Of a stretch of DNA of 47,787 nt, positions 32,117 through 38,866 are shown one piece after another (position 1 is the stretch's first letter; each line of letters starts with the position of its first letter). Made by a program: the position numbers and the translations under genes. This DNA is from CALACW01 sp963627915 (GTDB lineage Bacteria > Bacillota > Clostridia > Oscillospirales > Acutalibacteraceae), in the NCBI GenBank assembly GCA_963627915.1, contig CAVGCY010000021.1, positions 1 to 47,787 of the forward strand, in the 5' to 3' direction. The notes beneath the pieces were generated by a model. That model saw only the letters and a list, made by a program, of their open reading frames with translations. It did no database searches and was not told where the DNA came from.

Positions 32117-33697
32117 TTATCTGTCCTTAATATGCTTGAGCGTGAGATTTATTCTGTCGTCGATGTTAACCGTTCCAACGCCGAAAATCTGAGTCGAAAG
32201 TCTGCCGTTTATCGGTTCTGTCCACTCTCTGCCGACGGCGGAAATGCTTTTCATCATTCCGATAACGGAACCGACGGTCGCACCGTTGCAGTCTGTGTCA
32301 AAGCCTGTCTGAACCGCACGGCATATTGATTTGGAATAATCGCCGTTTCCGTACAGAAGTGAAGCCGTGACAATTTCGGCGTTCGAGAGAGTGTGACACC
32401 AGTCATGTCCGCTGTATTCGTCATAGCGCGAATGAATCGAATTGAAGCATTCGTCTTCACTTTTTCCGGACTCGTAGGTTGATATTATATTATTAATACA
32501 TTCAACAAAACGTGACTTTTGCGGAATGAACTTAAGAGCCGTTTTTATCGCTGCTTTCATGTCGTTTTCGACTGCTGATTCAGCTATTAACGCCGAGACG
32601 AACATTTCGCCGTAAACGCCGTTTTTAATGTGAGAAACCGTTGCGTCCCTGTAAGCCATATATGACGCACTTTCGGGGTCGCCGGGGTTGATATATCCGA
32701 AATAGTCGCCGCGAATCTGCGCGCCTATCCATTCTCTGAACGGATTTTTGTATACAGCGGAATCCGGCGGGACAAAGCCTTTGACGTAATTTGTAAACGC
32801 TGTGCGTTCCGCTGTGTAATAAGCATATTTCGGCTGTTTTTCAATCCAGAAATCGGCAACGTTTTTCGAGGTAAAATTCCTGCCGAATTTCTCGATAAGC
32901 TCCTGATAGAGCACCATATAATTTGTATCGTCGTCGTTGGGGGCGCAGTCGGTTACATCGGGAAATACGCCGTTTGCTATCCATTCTCCCGCTCTTTCGA
33001 GAATCGAATCTGTAAGCTCGCAGCGTTTTATATATCTGTGTAACGGATAGTTGCCCGTTTCTTTTAAAATAATATTTATCTTGTCCGTTCTTACACCCTC
33101 GACGGGTTTGCCGAGCAGGCATCCGCATATCCTGCCGTACCATGCGCCGGCAATTTTATCCTTCAATATTTTTTCGTCGGGTTTTCTTGCGGACGGTACA
33201 TCGTCGGCTCTTTCCTTTAATATATCGTCGTATTTTGTCGGTTCGACATATTCGTAATTTGCTTTTTTATCCGCGTTCATTACAATATCAAACAGTACGT
33301 TGGACATTTTCTCTTTGTTTTCGCCCTTCGGCATATGAGAAACAGCCTCGAAAACATCTTTGAAATTTTCGATATCGAGTCCTTCCTCAACAGACTGTCT
33401 GTACTCTGTCATAATTTGTTCGGAGTATAATTCCGACGGGTCGAGATTTTCATAGTCGGGCACGATTTTTTCCCTTTTTGCGTATTCCTTTTGACGGGGA
33501 ACGCTTCCTGTCAGCAGTTCGTCGAGCGAAACTCCGAAATATTCCGACAGCGTTACGAGGTTTTCTATCGTGGGCTTTGATTTATCACTCTCCCATTTCT
33601 GAACGGATCGGTTTGAAATTCCGCATTTTTTTGCTACGGCTTCCTGTGTAAGACCGGCTTTTGTTCTTAATAAATATATACGGTTTGCAAGAGTCAT
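32117..33697 (-). CDS. XRE-HTH fused to ADP-ribosylglycohydrolase
   Basis: ADP-ribosylglycohydrolases (DraG/ARH) hydrolyse ADP-ribose from proteins or related glycosides. The 526-residue product starts with a Cro/C1 helix-turn-helix (1-60: RTKAGLTQEAVAKKCGISNR, then SVQKWESDKSKP). A linker of about 110 residues leads to an ARH domain (about 178-526) with KIAGAWYGRICGCLLGKPVE, metal motif NDDDTNY (Asp255-257) and GFDTDCNGATVGS as the C-terminal metal site. The fusion suggests a regulator that senses or turns over an ADP-ribosylated or ribosyl ligand. AAAGGAGT precedes the ATG. Three AACCGGC motifs overlap its promoter, which fits autoregulation. The ribokinase follows in the operon. Confidence 0.87.
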   Translation of the reverse strand: MTLANRIYLLRTKAGLTQEAVAKKCGISNRSVQKWESDKSKPTIENLVTLSEYFGVSLDELLTGSVPRQKEYAKREKIVPDYENLDPSELYSEQIMTEYRQSVEEGLDIENFKDVFEAVSHMPKGENKEKMSNVLFDIVMNADKKANYEYVEPTKYDDILKERADDVPSARKPDEKILKDKIAGAWYGRICGCLLGKPVEGVRTDKINIILKETGNYPLHRYIKRCELTDSILERAGEWIANGVFPDVTDCAPNDDDTNYMVLYQELIEKFGRNFTSKNVADFWIEKQPKYAYYTAERTAFTNYVKGFVPPDSAVYKNPFREWIGAQIRGDYFGYINPGDPESASYMAYRDATVSHIKNGVYGEMFVSALIAESAVENDMKAAIKTALKFIPQKSRFVECINNIISTYESGKSEDECFNSIHSRYDEYSGHDWCHTLSNAEIVTASLLYGNGDYSKSICRAVQTGFDTDCNGATVGSVIGMMKSISAVGREWTEPINGRLSTQIFGVGTVNIDDRINLTLKHIKDR

Positions 33698-33729
33698 GAT
33701 ATCGACTCCTTTACTTATTATTTGGTTTT

Positions 33730-33794
33730 ATTATAATAAATAAACCGGCAATACGCAACTAACCGGCAGTTGGAGTTTAATCAACCGCCGGTTG
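33730..33794 (-). promoter_or_regulatory. promoter and repeated operator of the HTH-ARH/ribokinase operon
   Basis: On the minus strand TTGCGT (33753-33758), 17 bases and TATAAT (33730-33735). AACCGGCA occurs at 33743-33750 (in the spacer) and 33761-33768 (just upstream of -35), 18 bases apart. A third, inverted copy lies in the 13-base palindrome CAACCGCCGGTTG (33782-33794). CAACT-N7-AGTTG also frames the second copy. Confidence 0.7.
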
Positions 33795-33846
33795 TTATCA
33801 ATCATCAGATTTTTTATTTTTGCGTTTTGTTTGTTTTGACCGTATT

Positions 33847-35055
33847 TTACGCCATGAGATTTCTGATAATCTCCATGCATTCCTGCTTGTTCATAATCTT
33901 GGGAACGGGATAAAGCGGATTGCCCTCTTTAAGCGCTCTGTCGGCAAGAAGCGGAATATCCTCAGCCTTGATCTGTTCAAACTTGGTCGGGATGTTCATA
34001 TCTTTGTTCATCTGCTTAATCGCTTCAATGAAGATATGCGCCTTCTCGGCGTCGGATTTTCCCGAAACGTCAAGTCCTGCGGCTACGGCAAGCTCGCCGA
34101 GTCTTTTATGTGCGCTTGAACCGAAATACTCAAGAATATAGGGGAGAATTACCGCGTTTGCAAGACCGTGGGGGATGCCGTACATACCGCCTAAGTTATG
34201 AGCGATGGCATGAACATAGCCTACATATGCTCTTGTGAATGCGATACCTGCAAGATATGAACCCTCAAGCATATTTGCTCTCGCCTCGATATCCTTGCCG
34301 TTTTTATATGCTTCTTCAAGATTTGCGAATATAAGCTTAGTCGCTTTGAGAGCCGCCGCCTCGGTGTCCTTGGTGTTTGACTGACCGATGTATGCCTCTA
34401 CAGCGTGAGTAAGAGCGTCCATACCGGTGGTGGAGGTTATATGAGGAGGAAGACCTACGGTAAGCTCAGGGTCGAGAACCGCGTACTTCGGGCGAAGTCT
34501 TGGATCGTTGATTGCATTTTTTTCATGAGTTCTGGGATTGGAGATAACAGCCGCAATGGTCGTTTCAGAGCCTGTGCCCGCAGTGGTAGGTACTGCAAAG
34601 AGAGTAGGAATGGGCTTTAAAACCTTAAGCTGACCTCTCAGCTGAGGAACCTGCTTGTCCGGACGCGCAATTCTCGCTCCCGCGCCCTTCGCGCAGTCCA
34701 TGGGAGAACCGCCGCCAAATGCGATGATAGCCTGACATTCGTTTCCGAGATAGAGAGCTCTTGCGTCCTCTACGTTGTTGATTGTAGGGTTGGGCTGAAC
34801 CTCGTCGTAAACGACATAATCGATGTTTTCAGCCTTAAGAGCGTCGAACATTCCGTCCAAAAGGTGAAGAGACATAAGTCCCTTGTCCGTTACGACAAGA
34901 ACCTTGTTTATTCCCTTTGATTTGATGAGCTTGGGAAGCTGTTTAACGCATCCCGCGCCTTTTAAAAGCTGCGGCTCTGTCCAGTCGAGAACGTTAACCG
35001 CCGCTCTCATGGCAGCCTGATAAGCTCTGCAATATTTTTCATAAGCAGTTGACAT
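33847..35055 (-). CDS. iron-containing alcohol dehydrogenase
   Basis: Group III alcohol dehydrogenases reduce aldehydes to alcohols with NAD(P)H and Fe(II). The 402-residue product has the dinucleotide motif FGGGSPMDCAKG, PTTAGTGSET, and the iron ligands in GMDALTHAVEAYI and AIAHNLGGMYGIPHGLAN. The ribosome site AGGAGG is near-perfect and a consensus promoter overlaps the end of the upstream gene; codon choice is also more biased (many AAG, CTC/CTT), pointing to high expression. The likely role is fermentative NAD recycling. Substrate (ethanol, butanol, propanediol) cannot be read from sequence. Confidence 0.95.
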   Translation of the reverse strand: MSTAYEKYCRAYQAAMRAAVNVLDWTEPQLLKGAGCVKQLPKLIKSKGINKVLVVTDKGLMSLHLLDGMFDALKAENIDYVVYDEVQPNPTINNVEDARALYLGNECQAIIAFGGGSPMDCAKGAGARIARPDKQVPQLRGQLKVLKPIPTLFAVPTTAGTGSETTIAAVISNPRTHEKNAINDPRLRPKYAVLDPELTVGLPPHITSTTGMDALTHAVEAYIGQSNTKDTEAAALKATKLIFANLEEAYKNGKDIEARANMLEGSYLAGIAFTRAYVGYVHAIAHNLGGMYGIPHGLANAVILPYILEYFGSSAHKRLGELAVAAGLDVSGKSDAEKAHIFIEAIKQMNKDMNIPTKFEQIKAEDIPLLADRALKEGNPLYPVPKIMNKQECMEIIRNLMA

Positions 35056-35088
35056 TTATAAAACCTCCTGTGTTTGTATCTCTAAGAA

Positions 35089-35117
35089 AGTATATCATAA
35101 TTATCGGTTTGATACAA
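35089..35117 (-). promoter_or_regulatory. promoter of the alcohol dehydrogenase gene
   Basis: On the minus strand TTGTAT (35112-35117, inside the 3' end of the ATPase-like gene), 17 bases and TATACT (35089-35094). Confidence 0.75.
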
Positions 35118-37311
35118 CAATTTTTTCATGATAATCGCTTTTTTTGTTTTTTTCCTTTTTGCTCATAAATAATTTCCAAAGCTCCTTTATCGGAACTATA
35201 ATTACGGCGAAAAGAACGGAAACGATATATTGTAAAACCGTTATTCTTGCAAAGCCGAAAACCTCCGCAATCGGTTTTATAAGTACCGTTGCGGTTGTCA
35301 GAATCAGCGCGACGGCAAGAGAGATGTACATGTCCGTGTTTCTGTACTCCTTTTTTTCGGTTTTTGAAAGCGGAAGAGTACGCGAACGCAGACACAGCGC
35401 GCTTAAAAGCTCGCACAGCGACATCGTAATAAACGCCATTGTCGTACCTATCGCGCCGTTTTCGTCGGTAACCCATGCAAATTTCCATACGCCTGTTTTG
35501 AAAACCTCGCCAACAAAATATGACGCCATTGTAAGTGCCGTTATGCTAAGTCCCTGACATACGATATCCTGCCATACGCCGTGAAGGTATATATTGGAGT
35601 TCGTATCTATCGGTCTGCGCTTCATGAGGTCGTGCTCGCCCTTGTCAAAGCAGAGCGCAAGAGAGGGAAAGGTATCGGTTATCAGGTTTATCCAAAGCAT
35701 ATGAACGATGCCCAGAATGCTGAAATTGAGAAGCGTTGCCAGTAAAATTGTGAGCAGCTCGGCAGTATTCGAGCCTACGATGAATATAAAGTATTTTTGA
35801 ATATTGGAATAAATCCGCCGGCTTTCTTCTATTGCAGACGTGATTTTTTTAACGCTCGAGTTGAAAATTACGATATCGGACGGCGTTGTCCGAAGTTTCT
35901 TCCGGCTGCTGTCCGCGTCAACGCTTATATCGGCGTTTTTCTGCGCAAGAATACAGCTGCCCGCGCATGAGGTCAAGACGGTTATATAACCGTGCGTTTT
36001 CCAGGCGGATACGACTCTCGATTTCTGTTCGGGGGTTATGCCTGTATAAACTCGGATGTTCGCAAATCTCGAATTAAATTCGTCGTCGGGCATTTCATCG
36101 AGCTGTTCGGATGTGATTATCTGATTTTCATGATTTATAATTTTGTATTCCAATGCCGAATGTTCAACGTCGGATTTTTCCGCGTCGGTTATAAATACGG
36201 GAATAATGCCCGAATTTTCATACAGTCCGCATGCCTGTCTTGCCGAGGATTGAAAATGCCTGTCGCCGCCGTCACGCGTCAGGTCGTAAATGAGAGTCTG
36301 TGCGCTGCCGAGACGTTCAATTGCCGGGATTGATGTTATTATGATATCTTTTTCATATAATCCAACGGCCGTATGGGATAAAATTATGCCCGCATAAGAA
36401 GCGAGCCCCTGCGGCATCGCGGTTATGGAAAGCGCGAGCGCGACCATTATCGAATCGAGAGCCGAAACGAATCCGAGCGAACCGCCGTTTACCTTTGTCA
36501 TTATAAACTGTCCGAGAAGAACTATTCCGCATATGACCATTGCGAAAATGTTAATCCAGTTGTTTGCGTCGTGAAGCTTCAGCTGAAGGGGAGTTTTGTT
36601 TTTTCTTGCCGTGGAAACAATATCGTATGTCTTGCCGAGATATGTCGACAGTCCCGTCGCCGTAACAACAGCAAGACCCGAACCGCTTATCACGGTCGAG
36701 CCCATGTAAACCATATTATTTCTGTCCGTTACGTATAACTCACGGTCTGTTATCCCGAATATCTGAGTACGGTACTTATTTATCGGATAAGCGTTTGATG
36801 AACGTATTGCCGACTCTTCAACCTTCAGAGCCGTGCATTCAAATATGCGCGCGTCCGCCGGAATTACCGTACCGGGGGATAAAAGTATAACGTCTCCGAC
36901 AACTATATCCTCGGAATAAATAAGCGTTTTTACGCCGTCTCTTAAAACATATGACTGTTTTGCCGTGCGCGACTGCAAATCATGCAGGATTTTGTCGGAT
37001 TTCTGCCTTTGCAGAACGACGATAACGGCGTTGATAATTATAATCGCCGCGACAACGAGAAATTCGTAAGGGTACTGTCCGTCAATAATGACAAACACTG
37101 CGGATATCGCCGACAAAGCAAGCAGCAGCGAGAGCGACGGGTCGAGAAGCTGAGCTATTATTTTGAACCCGAATGAAATTTTAATTTCGGGATTAAGCCT
37201 GTTCTTGCCGCTCTGCTTTAAACGCCGCTGCGCTTCTTCGTCGGAAAGACCGTTGGAAGAGGATGAAAGACGCGAAAATACCGTCAGTATATCTTCTGTC
37301 GAATAACTCAT
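35101..37311 (-). CDS. P-type ATPase-like pseudoenzyme without nucleotide-binding domain
   Basis: The 736-residue protein aligns along its length with P2-type cation ATPases (SERCA/PacL group): N-terminal cation_ATPase_N region (SRLSSSSNGLSDEEAQRRLK), A domain (about 110-240), M3-M4, P domain and M5-M10. Key catalytic motifs are changed. TGES reads RSSN (170-173), DKTGT reads DLTRD (343-347), the TGD motif near 374 reads TDA, and TGDGVND reads TSCAGSC (447-453), replacing both Mg-binding Asp by Cys. Only about 30 residues separate the DKTGT site from the P domain, so the ATP-binding N domain is absent. Cation-site residues largely persist: Asn515, Glu518, Asn542, Asp546, Glu634; M4 PEGL is PQGL. 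It is not a broken gene: the frame is intact with AAAGGAG at its start. It lies 18 bases after a secreted PHP gene. Confidence 0.88.
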   Translation of the reverse strand: MSYSTEDILTVFSRLSSSSNGLSDEEAQRRLKQSGKNRLNPEIKISFGFKIIAQLLDPSLSLLLALSAISAVFVIIDGQYPYEFLVVAAIIIINAVIVVLQRQKSDKILHDLQSRTAKQSYVLRDGVKTLIYSEDIVVGDVILLSPGTVIPADARIFECTALKVEESAIRSSNAYPINKYRTQIFGITDRELYVTDRNNMVYMGSTVISGSGLAVVTATGLSTYLGKTYDIVSTARKNKTPLQLKLHDANNWINIFAMVICGIVLLGQFIMTKVNGGSLGFVSALDSIMVALALSITAMPQGLASYAGIILSHTAVGLYEKDIIITSIPAIERLGSAQTLIYDLTRDGGDRHFQSSARQACGLYENSGIIPVFITDAEKSDVEHSALEYKIINHENQIITSEQLDEMPDDEFNSRFANIRVYTGITPEQKSRVVSAWKTHGYITVLTSCAGSCILAQKNADISVDADSSRKKLRTTPSDIVIFNSSVKKITSAIEESRRIYSNIQKYFIFIVGSNTAELLTILLATLLNFSILGIVHMLWINLITDTFPSLALCFDKGEHDLMKRRPIDTNSNIYLHGVWQDIVCQGLSITALTMASYFVGEVFKTGVWKFAWVTDENGAIGTTMAFITMSLCELLSALCLRSRTLPLSKTEKKEYRNTDMYISLAVALILTTATVLIKPIAEVFGFARITVLQYIVSVLFAVIIVPIKELWKLFMSKKEKNKKSDYHEKIVVSNR

Positions 37312-37329
37312 CCGAACGCTCCTTTATAA

Positions 37330-38676
37330 TTAATATTTTGCTATCGCTCCTACAAGATCGTAATCGAATTTTTCGCAGATTTTCATGATTATTGCAAAGA
37401 ATCTTGTCTTGACAATTTTCTTGAAAATATCGCCGAAGAATCCGTCGAATTTTGCATAGTGGGGAATTTCCTTATCAACTCTGCCGTCATAGGAGAGCGT
37501 GAACGCCTGTGAATATGTGATTCCGCCCTCGCCCTTGAGCTGGAAACGGATATAGCAGCCGAGCTGATCCTCGTAGTCGTTAAGATCGATTGAATTGCCC
37601 GTTGCGATAATCTCGCCGTTTGCAATCCATTCTATGCTCTGACAGTCTCTTGTTTCATCGAGAGTGAGCGTAATTGAATTTTCATCCTGGTTGACGTCTA
37701 TTCTTGAAACGAGAGGGACAAGTCCGTTACCCTCAAAATCGGGTGAAATATCCGTTTTCGCAAATCTCGAGCATGCGAAGAACGTGCCGTCCTGCATAGC
37801 CTGCTTGACGTTTTCAAGATTGTTTTCGGGAAGGATGAACATCTCGAAGCTTCTGCCGACCTCATCGGCGTACTCGGAGTCGTCGTCCGCAAATGCGATA
37901 ACGTTTCTGCCCTTGGGGATAACTACCTGTAAAAGCTCATCCCACAGAGCCTTATCGGCTTTTGTGCAGTTGTCCTGATTGTTAATAATCTCCATGCCGA
38001 GGCATGACGGATTTTTAACGAATATATTCGCGAAATACTCGATAAACATCGGGTGATGCGAACGCTCGGGGAAATTGTTTGAATTAACCCAGTCGCCTAC
38101 GTGATTGAGAACGGTGAAGCCCTTGCCCGACGCCTCTACGGCCGCAGGAGCGGATTCATAATCGTTTTCTTTGCCCCATAAACCGCTGCCGTAATCGGTG
38201 AAGTAGCCGTTTACGTGAGTTTTCGTGAGCGTCGCCATGTTCATTTCGATACCGCCCGTGACATCGGTCATTCCTCTGCCGTCGCGGTCCGAACCTGTTG
38301 TAATTCTCTCGTAATCCTCGTCGGACATGTTGTTAAGCTCCTGAAGAAGATTAAACGGAGGATAAATTTTTCTCTCTTTATTCCAGCCGTTGTTGATAAC
38401 GCCGTGGTCGGTAAGCGAGAGAATGTCGTATCCCGCTTTATAATAAAGCTCTATCATGTCGGGCAGGTCGACTCTTCCGTCGCTTGCCGTGCAGTGAGTG
38501 TGTAAATTTGCAAGATAATAATTGTAAGCGTCCCAATCAACGCCGTCGTACGGACTTGTTATCGTATAATCCGTTTCGGTTGTATCTGTGTTTTCAGCGT
38601 AAGAAGCAACCGTTGCCGCAGGTATAATCATGCTGGCAGATAAGAGAACGGCGGCAGCTTTTTTTATAAATTTCAT
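37330..38676 (-). CDS. secreted PHP-domain phosphoesterase-like protein
   Basis: PHP domains are metal-dependent phosphoesterases. The 448-residue product has a signal peptide (1-27, ending VASYA) and then a PHP domain with ANLHTHCTASDG (His59, His61, Asp66), SLTDHG (Asp90, His91), a Glu in GGIEMN, NHVGDW and FADDDSE as metal-site residues. A beta-rich domain (about 320-395) and a C-terminal amphipathic tail (FDGFFGDIFKKIVKTRFFA) follow, which might hold it at the membrane. Strong AAGGAGG site. It is the first gene before the P-type ATPase-like gene, so both are probably made together. The substrate is unknown. Confidence 0.88.
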   Translation of the reverse strand: MKFIKKAAAVLLSASMIIPAATVASYAENTDTTETDYTITSPYDGVDWDAYNYYLANLHTHCTASDGRVDLPDMIELYYKAGYDILSLTDHGVINNGWNKERKIYPPFNLLQELNNMSDEDYERITTGSDRDGRGMTDVTGGIEMNMATLTKTHVNGYFTDYGSGLWGKENDYESAPAAVEASGKGFTVLNHVGDWVNSNNFPERSHHPMFIEYFANIFVKNPSCLGMEIINNQDNCTKADKALWDELLQVVIPKGRNVIAFADDDSEYADEVGRSFEMFILPENNLENVKQAMQDGTFFACSRFAKTDISPDFEGNGLVPLVSRIDVNQDENSITLTLDETRDCQSIEWIANGEIIATGNSIDLNDYEDQLGCYIRFQLKGEGGITYSQAFTLSYDGRVDKEIPHYAKFDGFFGDIFKKIVKTRFFAIIMKICEKFDYDLVGAIAKY

Positions 38677-38706
38677 GGTTTAATCGCCTCCTTGTTTTAT
38701 GATACC

Positions 38707-38734
38707 ACAATATGCTATGCTTTTCTATTGTCAA
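38707..38734 (-). promoter_or_regulatory. promoter of the PHP/ATPase-like operon
   Basis: On the minus strand TTGACA (38729-38734), 16 bases and TATTGT (38707-38712). Confidence 0.7.
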
Positions 38735-38766
38735 TTATTAATAAAAATCCTGCTAAAATTTATACG

Positions 38767-38795
38767 TTTACAATCTGATAATAAAAAGTTATAAT
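38767..38795 (+). promoter_or_regulatory. promoter of the LRR-dockerin gene
   Basis: TTTACA (38767-38772), 17 bases and TATAAT (38790-38795), divergent from the PHP promoter. Confidence 0.75.
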
Positions 38796-38866
38796 ATACA
38801 CAGAGAATCCGGGGAGATTTGACTCGGAGTTTATAATCGGATAAGCGAAAAAAAGGTGATTAAGCT

